From Saccharopolyspora soli (lineage in GTDB: Bacteria > Actinomycetota > Actinomycetes > Mycobacteriales > Pseudonocardiaceae), in the NCBI RefSeq assembly GCF_022678645.1, contig NZ_JALBWV010000005.1:62001-126000 (forward strand): 64,000 bases of DNA, written 5' to 3'. The position numbers were made by a program, and so were the translations under genes. Position 1 is the first letter of the stretch; the number at the start of each line of letters is the position of its first letter. Shown in pieces: positions 26,805-34,659 of the stretch. The notes beneath the pieces were generated by a model. That model saw only the letters and a program-made list of their open reading frames with translations, was not told where the DNA came from and did no database searches.

Positions 26805-26860
26805 GATATCGCTACCGTTATCGACAACGATTGACACCAGGTCATCGCGGTGGGCAGGAT
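26805..26860 (+). promoter_or_regulatory. Divergent lacI/GH5 promoter region
   Basis: An inverted repeat GATATCG-ctac-CGTTATC (26805-26822; arms pair at 6 of 7) could bind the LacI protein. Next to it TTGACA (26831-26836), an 18-bp spacer and CAGGAT (26855-26860) form a plausible plus-strand promoter, about 100 bp before the GH5 ATG. Confidence 0.5.
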
Positions 26861-26959
26861 GCCGATGCGTTGAGCCAGATCGGTGGCTCCGCCGGCGCGG
26901 TAGAGCGCCGTGTCGCACCGCGTCTGGTGCCACGCCGGGGCGGAGAGGCGGACAGCACG

Positions 26960-28381
26960 ATGGCAACGGTGAATCCACGCACGACGATGCCTGCCGCAGG
27001 TGACTCCTCCCCGCAGCTCCACGTCGCTGGACACCAGCTCGTGACCGCGGCCGGTGAGCCCGTTCGGCTGCGCGGGGTGGGGCTGGGCGGCTGGCTGAAC
27101 ATGGAGAACTTCATCACCGGCTTCCCCTCGACCGAACAACTGCACCGCAAGGCACTGCTCGACGTGCTGGGCCAGGAGGTGTACGAGGCGTTCTTCGACC
27201 GCTTCCTGGAGGTGTTCTTCACCGACGACGACGCCGAGCTGCTGGCCGAGCTCGGCATGAACTGCGTCCGGATCCCCTTCCACTACCGGCACTTCGAAGA
27301 CGACAACCGGCCGATGGAGTTGAAGGAGGCCGGTTTCCGGCTGTTGGACCGCGCCATCGACGCCTGCGCGCGGCACGGCATCTACACGGTGCTGGACCTG
27401 CATGCCGCGCCCGGCTTCCACAACCAGCGCTGGCACAGCGACAATCCCACCCACCGGTCGTTGTTCTGGCAGCACCGCCACTTCCAGGACCGCGTGGTGC
27501 ACCTGTGGGAGGCACTGGCCGACCGGTACCGCACGAACCCCTGGGTGGCCGGGTACAACCCGCTCAACGAGCCCGCCGATCACGACGGGGACGCGATCGG
27601 GCCGTTCTACGCGCGGCTGCACGCCGCCATCCGGGCTGTCGACCCCGACCACGTGATCTTCCTCGACGGCAACCGGCATGCGACGGACTTCGAGCTGTTC
27701 CAGGACCCGTGGCCGAACACCGTCTACACGGTGCACGACTACGCGCTCGCCGGTTTCGCCGACAGCGGCGCCTATCCCGGTGTCTCCCGCGGCACCTACG
27801 TCGACCGCGCCTACGTCGAGACCCAGTTCCGCAAGCGGTCGGCGTACATGCGCGACACCGGGACGCCCATCTGGGTCGGCGAGTTCGGCCCGGTCTACAG
27901 CGGAGACCCGAACCAGGACGAGTCCCGGTACCGCGTGCTGTCGGACCAGTTGGACATCTACGACGAGCACGACGCGGGCTGGAGCCTGTGGACCTACAAG
28001 GACATCGGTCTGCAGGGCCTCGTCCACGTGGCCAACGACTCCCCCTATCTCCGGAGGATCGGCCCGGTGCTGGAGAAGAAGGCGCGACTGGGCGTCGACG
28101 TGTGGGGCGGTCTGGACACCGGAGTCCGGCACGTCCTGGAACCGTTGGAACGGACTGTCGCCGAAGAATTCCCGCTGTTCAACCCAGCGCCGCACGGGCC
28201 GCGGCCGTGGATCCACGTACTCGTGCGGCACATCCTGCTCGCCGAACCCATGGTCGAGGACTTCGCCCGCTGCTTCGCCGGTATCGACGCCGAAGAGGCC
28301 CGCGCCCTGGCCGACTGCTTCACCCTCGACCAATGCGTCCGCCGCACCCCGCTGATCGAAGCCCTCCGGAAACACCTTTAA
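26960..28381 (+). CDS. Glycoside hydrolase family 5 (cellulase-like) enzyme
   Basis: This is a 473-residue retaining glycosidase. The (beta/alpha)8 core starts with LRGVGLGGWLNMENFITGFP, continues with NCVRIPFHYRHF and LDLHAAPGFHNQRWHS, and has the acid/base E204 in GYNPLNEPADHDG and the nucleophile E308 in IWVGEFGPVYSG. About 110 residues follow the barrel and are not recognised. No signal peptide is visible, so it probably acts inside the cell on imported oligosaccharides such as beta-glucan or mannan fragments; the exact substrate is unknown. The ATG at 26960 follows GGAGAGG. Confidence 0.87.
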   Translation: MATVNPRTTMPAAGDSSPQLHVAGHQLVTAAGEPVRLRGVGLGGWLNMENFITGFPSTEQLHRKALLDVLGQEVYEAFFDRFLEVFFTDDDAELLAELGMNCVRIPFHYRHFEDDNRPMELKEAGFRLLDRAIDACARHGIYTVLDLHAAPGFHNQRWHSDNPTHRSLFWQHRHFQDRVVHLWEALADRYRTNPWVAGYNPLNEPADHDGDAIGPFYARLHAAIRAVDPDHVIFLDGNRHATDFELFQDPWPNTVYTVHDYALAGFADSGAYPGVSRGTYVDRAYVETQFRKRSAYMRDTGTPIWVGEFGPVYSGDPNQDESRYRVLSDQLDIYDEHDAGWSLWTYKDIGLQGLVHVANDSPYLRRIGPVLEKKARLGVDVWGGLDTGVRHVLEPLERTVAEEFPLFNPAPHGPRPWIHVLVRHILLAEPMVEDFARCFAGIDAEEARALADCFTLDQCVRRTPLIEALRKHL

Positions 28382-28405
28382 GAGAGTGCATGCCTCGTTT
28401 TGGTG

Positions 28406-28470
28406 GCGGTGCGGGTAGCGGAACCTCAGAGGCTTTCTCGACTCCGGGAACCCCGACTTATGTATGACCA
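28406..28470 (+). repeat. 65-bp dispersed intergenic repeat, copy A
   Basis: The first 25 bp (28406-28430, starting GCGGTGCGGGTAGCGG) are identical to 51626-51650, and similarity continues for about 40 bp (shared TCCGGGA, CCCCGAC and ATGTA blocks). Copy A lies 25 bp after the GH5 stop. Further on, GGGG-agaa-CCCC (near 28498-28509) could form a small hairpin. No ORF is convincing here. Confidence 0.65.
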
Positions 28471-28559
28471 ATACGCGGCGTCGGGGCTGTCCTCGCGGGG
28501 AGAACCCCAGAGGGGTGGGCACCGTGAACCCGCGGCGGTGCGAGTGTCGTAGGTGGGCT

Positions 28560-28576
28560 AAGCGGCTTCGCCGCTT
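28560..28576. terminator. Hairpin between GH5 and the monooxygenase gene
   Basis: AAGCGGC-ttc-GCCGCTT is a perfect 7-bp stem with a 3-nt loop. It lies between the convergent GH5 and luciferase-like genes, about 50 bp past the stop of the latter. It is flanked by an A/T-rich stretch unusual for this DNA. Confidence 0.5.
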
Positions 28577-28626
28577 CAAAAACAAGACCAAAGACAGGCA
28601 CTAATCGAATCAGGCAAACCGAGCCA

Positions 28627-29676
28627 TCATGACGATTCGGTCTTCGCTGCCACCGCGCGAACGGCCGGTGCGACCTCTTCGGCGAAGGCACGCAGGCTGA
28701 AGGACGCCTCCTCGAAGCTCATATCGCCGAAGAACGCCAGCATCTCGAAGTAGTTCACGCCGGAAACCTCGACCTGATGAACGACCTGGTCCCGAACCGA
28801 CTCCGCGGTCCCGACGCATGCCGCGCCAGACGCGAGAACGGACTCGGTCGCGAACATCGCGTCGACCCGGTGATCGTCATTGCGGTGCCACAGATGCAAA
28901 AGGCGCTCGACGAACAGTTCATTGGCACGCCCGAAGACGTCCTGGGCATGTTCCTCGCTCGATGCGATCACCACACTGCTGGAAAGGCCAACGCGCGGCT
29001 CGGCGACGTGCCCGTTGAGCCGGTCATCCGCGAGCCGGTTGCCCTCCCACGCCTTCCAGTAGGTGCGCACCGTCTCGGCGATCGCGCCGTTGTTCCACCG
29101 CCCGACGAAGTTGACCGAGTTGCGGCCCGCCCATTCCGCAGTCGCGGCGTTGCTGGAGGCGTACCACAGCGGCGGGTACGGCCGCTGCACCGGAAGCACC
29201 GCCAACTCGGCGTCATAGGACCGCAGCAGGCGGCCTTCGTGACGCATGTGCCCCGTGCGCAGTGCCGTGGTCACCGCCTCCAGCGCCTCGGCGTAGACCG
29301 GTTTCGCCTGCGCCGCGTCGACCCCGAAGATCGCCAGCTCGTACGGGCTCACCCCGGAACCGACGCCGAAGTCGATCCGCCCGCCGGTGAGCTGGTCGAG
29401 GGTGGCGATCTCCTCCGCGAGCCGGAACGGGTCGTAGTTGGGCAGCACGTTCACCAACGCGCCGATGCGCATCCGAGTCGTCCGCTGGCTCAGCGCCGCC
29501 AGGAACAGATTGGGCGACGGGCACACCGACAACGGCGTGCCGTGGTGTTCCGTCACGTGGTAGTGATCGATCCCGAACCCTTCGGCGGCAGCCGCGAACC
29601 GCAGCCTGCCATCGAGCACCTGACCCGGCGTGCTCCGGCCGAGGTCGAAGGAGTCGAAGATCCCGAACTCCACCAT
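28627..29676 (-). CDS. Luciferase-like (LLM-class) flavin-dependent monooxygenase
   Basis: This is a 349-residue TIM-barrel oxygenase that uses reduced FMN or F420. It starts VEFGIFDSFDLGRS, followed by EGFGIDHYHVTEHHGTP, the alkanal-monooxygenase signature region LFLAALSQRTTRMRIGALVN, and GGRIDFGVGSGVSPYELAIF. The conserved SNAATAEWAGRNSVNF block is present. ATG at 29676 is preferred; a GTG directly before it is equally compatible with the AGGAGA site. The upstream neighbour on the same strand is a methyltransferase 76 bp away. Substrate unknown. Confidence 0.87.
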   Translation of the reverse strand: MVEFGIFDSFDLGRSTPGQVLDGRLRFAAAAEGFGIDHYHVTEHHGTPLSVCPSPNLFLAALSQRTTRMRIGALVNVLPNYDPFRLAEEIATLDQLTGGRIDFGVGSGVSPYELAIFGVDAAQAKPVYAEALEAVTTALRTGHMRHEGRLLRSYDAELAVLPVQRPYPPLWYASSNAATAEWAGRNSVNFVGRWNNGAIAETVRTYWKAWEGNRLADDRLNGHVAEPRVGLSSSVVIASSEEHAQDVFGRANELFVERLLHLWHRNDDHRVDAMFATESVLASGAACVGTAESVRDQVVHQVEVSGVNYFEMLAFFGDMSFEEASFSLRAFAEEVAPAVRAVAAKTESS

Positions 29677-29752
29677 CACCGCGTCTCCTCTCAGATCATG
29701 CGCCGAGCGCGATGGTCCACGCCTCCAGCGTGGCGACGACGCCGTGGAGTCG

Positions 29753-30643
29753 TCACCGGGTCCCGGACGCCAGCCACACGGTGAACGGTTCTGGCCGGTC
29801 CGGTTCGAACAGCTCCGGCAGCGGCCGTTCGTGGCGCGCCAGTTCGGATGCTACGTCGGTGATCTCAGGTGTCCAGCCATGCCGGGCGAGCCATTCGGCG
29901 GGCGGCTTCGCCGGGCCGGATTTGAACAGGCTGATGACGAACTCGGCAGCGGCCACGTCATCCGGATCGGTCAGCTCGACGTCGTCCATGCGCGGATTGC
30001 GGGCGAAGTAGTCGAATGCGATGCGGCTACCGGGCGCTGACAGGGCGGCGATGTCATCGAGGAGACGATCGCACTGGGTCGCATCCAGGTACATCAGGAG
30101 ACCTTCGACGAGCCAGACCGTCGGTACCTCCGGGCGGAAACCGGCTTCGACGAGCGCAGCCGACCAATCCTCGCGCAGGTCGACGGCAACCACCGTGCGG
30201 CGATCTGAAGCTGTCGGGTCCGCGCTGCCCCGCTCCAACAACTCCTGCTTGAAATCGAGGACTTCCCGCGTGTCGAGCTCGAAAACGTTCGTCCGGTCGG
30301 GCAATTCCAGCCGGAGGGCCCGTGCGTCCAGACCCGCGGCGAGAATGCAGACCTGCCGCGCCTCCCCCGCTCCGACGCGGACGTGCTCGTCGAAGAACGG
30401 CGTCCGCCCGTTGAAGTAGGCGCTGAAGAAGTTCCACAGGGGCGACGACTCGTCGTCCCTGGCGGGGCCCACTCGAGGTAGCCGCGATTGGGCCGAACCA
30501 GCGGTTCCCGCCATCGCGTCGAAGAACTCGCCAGCGTATGGGTCGGCGAAGAGCCGATCAGTCCGTCTGGTCTCCTGTGCACGGGCGTATGCGGTGATGA
30601 GCGCTGTCCAGCCAACTCCGGCAGGCAATTCCAGTGACGTCAT
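29753..30643 (-). CDS. SAM-dependent methyltransferase (leucine carboxyl methyltransferase-like family)
   Basis: This is a 296-residue class I methyltransferase of the Ppm1/LCM-like family that is expanded in actinobacteria. The early segment GVGWTALITAYARAQETRRT with FADPYAGEFF is diagnostic. The SAM loop is CILAAGLDARALRLELP, with the acidic residue in VFELDTREVLDFK; TVWLVEGLLMYLD is the next hallmark. The ATG at 30643 starts MTSLELPAG; no strong ribosome site precedes it, so the start is uncertain by a few codons. Acceptor unknown. From 30644 to 30852 there is only a hairpin. Confidence 0.85.
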   Translation of the reverse strand: MTSLELPAGVGWTALITAYARAQETRRTDRLFADPYAGEFFDAMAGTAGSAQSRLPRVGPARDDESSPLWNFFSAYFNGRTPFFDEHVRVGAGEARQVCILAAGLDARALRLELPDRTNVFELDTREVLDFKQELLERGSADPTASDRRTVVAVDLREDWSAALVEAGFRPEVPTVWLVEGLLMYLDATQCDRLLDDIAALSAPGSRIAFDYFARNPRMDDVELTDPDDVAAAEFVISLFKSGPAKPPAEWLARHGWTPEITDVASELARHERPLPELFEPDRPEPFTVWLASGTR

Positions 30644-30757
30644 ACTGCGCACTGTAGGAGATCTGATCTAGGACGCGGCACCGCACGAGTTGTTGCCTGC
30701 CTCACGCCTCATCCAGCCACCGGTCGGTGTGCCAGCAAATCGATCTGACCTGCCCGA

Positions 30758-30777
30758 CTGCCCCTGCTCTTGGGCAG
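30758..30777. terminator. Weak hairpin downstream of the SLOG gene
   Basis: CTGCCC-ctgctctt-GGGCAG is a perfect 6-bp stem with an 8-nt loop, about 75 bp past the SLOG stop on the minus strand. No T-tract follows. Confidence 0.3.
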
Positions 30778-30852
30778 ATATGGGCAGGCGCGAAGTCTTC
30801 TACATGGCCTTGTCGTTCTCGCCGCGATCGTGCTGTTCGGGACATCACGTTG

Positions 30853-31335
30853 CTATTCGCGTTCGGCGCCGTCCGGCCAGACGACTGTGACGGGAACGCT
30901 GCGCTCGCGCGCAGCTTGCACGACATCGCCGGTCCCGCCGTGTCCACCGGCTGGCTGGCCGTCCCATACCGCGATCATCGCGTCGACTGAGCCGAGGATG
31001 TGTTCGCTGGCGGCCATGTAAGCGTCGCTGTTGGATTTGGCGAAGGGCATGGTGTGCACAGTGGTTGCCTTGCCGATCAGCTCGTCGAATTCGGCGGTGT
31101 TGTCCGGTTTCACCTTGCGCTCGCGGTAGTCGGCAGCGGGAAGCACGACCTCCAACGATCCGCCCGCGTCGAGTACCACGCGTGCGAAGATCTGGTCAGC
31201 TCCACGAGCCAGGCAGCTCACCCCGGTGAGCTGCTGCTCGCGGTACGCGGCCAGCTCGGCCTCCAGAGCCTTCAGCACCAGTGGGATACTCCCGGCGGTG
31301 AGGTTCGAGTGCCCGGTGATTCCGATGCGCGACAA
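30853..31335 (-). CDS. SLOG-fold (LOG/DprA-like) nucleotide-binding protein
   Basis: This is a 160-residue Rossmann-like protein. It starts RIGITGHSNLTAGS and has the family features GVSCLARGADQIFARVVL, a LPAADYRERK loop, DAMIAVWDGQPAGGHGGTGD and a C-terminal PVTVVWP strand. SLOG proteins bind nucleotides or nucleotide-derived signals and often occur with effector proteins. The start is TTG at 31335, after AAGGAAAG; no ATG or GTG fits the N-terminus. Its upstream same-strand neighbour survives only as a fragment, so its functional partner may have been lost. No enzymatic role is claimed. Confidence 0.65.
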   Translation of the reverse strand: MSRIGITGHSNLTAGSIPLVLKALEAELAAYREQQLTGVSCLARGADQIFARVVLDAGGSLEVVLPAADYRERKVKPDNTAEFDELIGKATTVHTMPFAKSNSDAYMAASEHILGSVDAMIAVWDGQPAGGHGGTGDVVQAARERSVPVTVVWPDGAERE

Positions 31336-31358
31336 GTCTTTCCTTCCTTCGATGCTGC

Positions 31359-31480
31359 TCAGACGTTGACCACTCCAAGGACGGCGTCGCGAATACCGCG
31401 CACCGTGGGAGAGCTGACGAACGACTGCGATTCGCGATAGAATTCTCGCAGCTTCTCCCCAACCCGTCCGGACGCCCAGG
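31359..31480 (-). pseudogene. 3' fragment of an unknown gene upstream of the SLOG gene
   Basis: The minus-strand frame reads GEKLREFYRESQSFVSSPTV and ends AVLGVVNV with a stop 23 bp before the SLOG start, the arrangement of an operon partner. Upstream of about 31480 the frame runs into sequence that codes on the opposite strand, so the 5' part is missing. I do not recognise the family. Confidence 0.4.
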
Positions 31481-31815
31481 CTGCGGCGACAGGGAGCGCG
31501 TTCCTCGGTGCGTGCGCCAAGTTCCCCGGCATCCGGCTGGCGCCGTCGAAGCCGGTCGACATCGGGTGGCACACGTTCATCCTCTACACCAAGGACTACG
31601 CCCGGTTCTGCCAGCGTGTCGCGGGGCACTTCATGCACCACGTGCCCCAAGATGTGCCCGGCACGCCGGACCACTCCAAGGACCCGGCCAGCGTCCGCGA
31701 CATCACCCTGGAGTCGATCCGCCAGGCCGGATACCGCATCGACGACGAGCTGTGGATCAGCGATGCCTACAAGTGCGGTGGCTGCGACGAGGACGGCAAC
31801 GAGAACACCGAAACC
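31471..31815 (+). pseudogene. 5'-truncated hypothetical gene fragment
   Basis: A plus-strand frame without a start carries protein-like sequence: GACAKFPGIRLAPSKPVDIG, WHTFILYTKDYARFCQRVAG, HFMHHVPQDVPGTPDHSKDP, a helix DITLESIRQAGYRIDDELW, and a Cys cluster KCGGCDEDG. It resembles actinobacterial hypothetical proteins that carry WHxFILxTxDYxxFCxxxxGxFxHHVP. Upstream the frame meets a TAG at 31438-31440, so the N-terminus is missing. The reading frame stays open past 31815 but turns Arg-rich and loses character. Confidence 0.5.
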
Positions 31816-32003
31816 CGGAAAAACAGCCGCAGACGACGAACGCGCCGCACATCGAGCCCGTACGGGTCACGTCGGCGATGTCCATTTCGGACTGCCGATG
31901 CGGTACGCCGCCGCTTCGGTGGGGCCACTACCCTGTGGGCCGCGGCCGTGATTGGGCCTGTGCGAACCACCTCGAAGTCCATCGAGACCGGAGTGACAGT
32001 CCC

Positions 32004-33134
32004 TTGCGCGTTCTCTTCTCCACCGTGCCCTCCTTCGGCCATTTCCTTCCCCTGTTCCCGCTGGCTCGCGCTTTCCGGGCCAGGGGCGACGAAGTAGCCT
32101 TCGCAGTTCCGAAGTCCCAGGCTCCGCTTCTCTCCGGGGAAGATTTCGAGGTGCTCACGGCAGGTGCTGAGGTGCCCGCGCTGTTCGAGGAGTTCGCGCA
32201 CCGCACCGGCGAGGATCCGTTGGGCGGGATGAGTCTGCACGGCGAAGCCGAACTGTTCGCAGCTGCCAGGGTTGATCTGTCGCTGCCGGAGACCCTGGAG
32301 GTCGCCCGAGCTTGGCGGCCGGATCTGCTCCTGTGCGATTCGTATGATTTCGTCGGTCCGTTGGTGGCGGCAGCCCTCGACGTTCCGTCCGGTATGGTCA
32401 CCCTCGGGCAGGCGGTGCGTGCCGACCTCGTCGATGCTATGGCCGCGAAGGTCGTGCAGCGCTACGAATCCCTCGGGTTGGCCACGCGCCGACCCGCCTG
32501 GTTCGTAGACATCTGCCCGCAGATCCTCCAGGTACCGGACTGGCAAGCGCCTGCGGAACTCCTGCCGATGCGACCGGAGGCTTACCGGGCTCCGCACGGC
32601 AGTCCCACGAAATCCGCTCCGTCCACGCCAGATCGGCCGCGGCTGCTGGTCACTTTCGGCACCGCCTTCGGCACCCCTGCCGCGCTTGACCCGGTTCTGG
32701 GCGAACTGGCCGGGCTGGACGTCGACCTGCGGGTCACGCTGGGACCGGTCGCGACTCCCAAGGACTTCGAAATCGACCAGGATCGAGTCACCTTCGAGGA
32801 GTTCCGGCCGCTGGCGGAACTCCTCGAAGGCATCGACCTCGTCGTCTCGCACGGGGGTGCCGGTACCACGCTCGGCGCACTCGCAGCCGGAATTCCGATG
32901 GTGCTCATCCCCCAAGGGGCAGACCAGTTCTCCGTGGCCGAGCGCGCGGTTGACACCGGTGCGGCACTCCAGGTCCTGCCCGGCGACACGAGTGCGTCAG
33001 ACCTCCGGCGAGCAGTCACGACCGGACTGGCGGAGCCGCGATTCCGGGAGAGTGCGACCAAGGTCGCCGACCAGATCGCCGCCATGCCTTCGCCCACTGC
33101 GGTGGCGGAGGCGATCGCCGAAAGCTTGTGCTGA
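32004..33134 (+). CDS. Macrolide-type glycosyltransferase (GT1, MGT-like)
   Basis: This is a 376-residue GT-B enzyme that transfers a sugar from an NDP-sugar to a small acceptor. The start strand LRVLFSTVPSFGHFLPLFPL and the donor-binding signature VVSHGGAGTTLGALAAGIPM, followed by LIPQGADQFSVAERA (~residues 285-330), are characteristic of the macrolide/anthracycline glycosyltransferase group. A TTG at 32004 is the only start that fits the family N-terminus. No polyketide or deoxysugar genes lie nearby, so the role may be self-resistance or xenobiotic glycosylation rather than biosynthesis (inference). Confidence 0.85.
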   Translation: MRVLFSTVPSFGHFLPLFPLARAFRARGDEVAFAVPKSQAPLLSGEDFEVLTAGAEVPALFEEFAHRTGEDPLGGMSLHGEAELFAAARVDLSLPETLEVARAWRPDLLLCDSYDFVGPLVAAALDVPSGMVTLGQAVRADLVDAMAAKVVQRYESLGLATRRPAWFVDICPQILQVPDWQAPAELLPMRPEAYRAPHGSPTKSAPSTPDRPRLLVTFGTAFGTPAALDPVLGELAGLDVDLRVTLGPVATPKDFEIDQDRVTFEEFRPLAELLEGIDLVVSHGGAGTTLGALAAGIPMVLIPQGADQFSVAERAVDTGAALQVLPGDTSASDLRRAVTTGLAEPRFRESATKVADQIAAMPSPTAVAEAIAESLC

Positions 33135-33244
33135 GCACGGAGATCGCCGCCCAGCTCCGCGCTGGTCGTCGACGGTGGCGCGACCTTGATCGGAGTCGTG
33201 CGCAGCGCGCGGAAACCGGAGAAGTCGGGAATGTGCTGCCCAGG

Positions 33245-33266
33245 CGTCATGGTCGGTTCATCCGGC
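33245..33266 (+). promoter_or_regulatory. PHO-box-like direct repeat upstream of the secreted glycerophosphodiesterase
   Basis: CGTCATGGTCG followed by GTTCATCCGGC are 11-nt units with TCA in register. The second fits the actinobacterial PHO-box unit GKTCAYYYRS at all ten positions. It ends 55 bp before the ATG at 33322. The rest of 33135-33321 has no gene I can support. Confidence 0.5.
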
Positions 33267-33321
33267 GGTAGCGCAATGCGCCAATAGTCCTAGCGTCATC
33301 GACATCGTCGAGAGGACGAAC

Positions 33322-34530
33322 ATGGCATTCTCCCCCGCACGTCGGACTGCGCGTGCGCTGATCGCCGTCGCCGCCGTCACCGCTGGGCTGGTCGTCACCC
33401 AGACCAGCGCAAGTGCTGACGAGGACCCTCGGATCGAGCAGTACCGGCAGGCGCTGGCCGAGTTGAAGCCGTTGGCGCAGCAGCCACCGTGCGACCAAGT
33501 TCCGGAGCCGGACCGCTGGGTCGACGCGGGCACGCCGGACAAGGGGTCCGACAACGTGGTCATTTCCGCTCACCGGGGCGCCTTGACGCTCGCGCCCGAG
33601 AACACGCTGAAGTCCTACGAATACGCCTTCGCCTACGGCGTCGACATGGTCGAGGTCGATGTCCAGCAGACCCGCGACGGGCGTTTCGTGGCGATGCACG
33701 ACTCCACGGTCGACCGCACGACCAACGGCACCGGAGCGGTCAAGGACCTGACCTTCGACGAGATCCGGGCCCTCAACGCAGCCGACTACGCGCCCTGGAG
33801 CGGCGGCGAGTACGACGGGTCTCAGGTCGCCTCGCTCGACGAGATCCTCGACCTCGCCAGGCGCGCTGGTCGCGGGGTCGAACTCGACATCAAGGGGTCG
33901 GTGAGCGACGACAGCAAGGTCGCCGAACTGGTGGGGCAGTACGGTCTCATCGAAGAGTCGATCTTCAACACCGGCGACCCGGAGGTCCTCCGCGCCGAAC
34001 CTGGTGCCCGGATGATCTACAACCGCGACACCTGGGAACCGGGTTTCCTGATGTACGAGATCGCTGAGGTCTTCAAGGTGTTCGGCTCGCGGCTGGACGA
34101 GTACTCGCCCGAGTCCATCGCGGCGGCCCACGACGCGTGTTCGATCGTCATGCCGCACGCGTACGACGCTGGCGCCGACCAGGAGGTGGCCCAGTTCCAG
34201 CTCGCCCGGTCGATGGGCGCCGACGGCGTGCAGACAAACCAGCCCGCGCTGATCGTGGCCGCGGCCGGTGAGGCGGTCGACTCCAAGCTGGTCGTGCACA
34301 CGACAAGCCCCCAGACCGACGACGTGTGCCTGGTCAACGCGGACAACGGCCTGGGCTTTCCGGAGAAGTCGGTGCGGCTGACCAAGGACGAGGAGTCGGT
34401 CGACCTGCCCACTGGCAAGGACGGCTGCGCGGCGGTGCCTTCGACGAACTGGCGTGGCGCGACCATGTCGTTCGCCGGTGACGGCGCTGTGCACGCGTCC
34501 GAAGGACGGCTCGTGCCGCACGTCGGCTGA
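33322..34530 (+). CDS. Secreted glycerophosphodiester phosphodiesterase
   Basis: This 402-residue exoenzyme hydrolyses glycerophosphodiesters to glycerol-3-phosphate and an alcohol. A Sec signal peptide (ARRTARALIAVAAVTAGLVV) ends at ASA|DED near residue 32. The GDPD domain has H84 in ISAHRGALTLAPENT, VDMVEVDVQQTRDG, the second histidine in AMHDSTVDRTTNG, and ELDIKGS. The C-terminal ~70 residues after the barrel are an unassigned, probably beta-rich tail. The ATG at 33322 follows GAGAGG. A PHO-box-like repeat upstream and the Ugp-like importer 1 kb away suggest a phosphate-scavenging role. Confidence 0.9.
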   Translation: MAFSPARRTARALIAVAAVTAGLVVTQTSASADEDPRIEQYRQALAELKPLAQQPPCDQVPEPDRWVDAGTPDKGSDNVVISAHRGALTLAPENTLKSYEYAFAYGVDMVEVDVQQTRDGRFVAMHDSTVDRTTNGTGAVKDLTFDEIRALNAADYAPWSGGEYDGSQVASLDEILDLARRAGRGVELDIKGSVSDDSKVAELVGQYGLIEESIFNTGDPEVLRAEPGARMIYNRDTWEPGFLMYEIAEVFKVFGSRLDEYSPESIAAAHDACSIVMPHAYDAGADQEVAQFQLARSMGADGVQTNQPALIVAAAGEAVDSKLVVHTTSPQTDDVCLVNADNGLGFPEKSVRLTKDEESVDLPTGKDGCAAVPSTNWRGATMSFAGDGAVHASEGRLVPHVG

Positions 34531-34597
34531 GTCCGTGCCGAGGCTGGGAAGTCCGAGCGGTACACCCGCGCGGACTTCCCAGCGCATCCCTGAGCAA

Positions 34598-34643
34598 GTC
34601 GTGAGTGGCGAAGCGGGCTCCAACCCGATCAAGCACTCACGAC
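34598..34643. repeat. 46-bp palindromic repeat, copy 2
   Basis: This copy has the same geometry as copy 1: two 20-bp arms (34598-34617, 34624-34643) around a 6-nt loop (CTCCAA). The outermost 10 bp (GTCGTGAGTG/CACTCACGAC) and the inner GGG/CCC pair, but the middle of the arms has mismatches. It ends one base before the GAGGAGGAGG ribosome site of the LysR gene. Confidence 0.7.
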
Positions 34644-34659
34644 GAGGAGGAGGTCGAAC

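Noticed and set aside
32004..33134. A macrolide biosynthetic cluster around the glycosyltransferase
   Set aside because: No polyketide synthase, deoxysugar or resistance genes are nearby; the P450 at 13904 is 17 kb away in another gene group.
33160..33250. Short minus-strand ORF starting MTPGQHIPDFSGFRAL upstream of the glycerophosphodiesterase
   Set aside because: Only about 45 residues before it becomes a shadow of the glycosyltransferase; no family recognised and it overlaps the PHO-box-like repeat.
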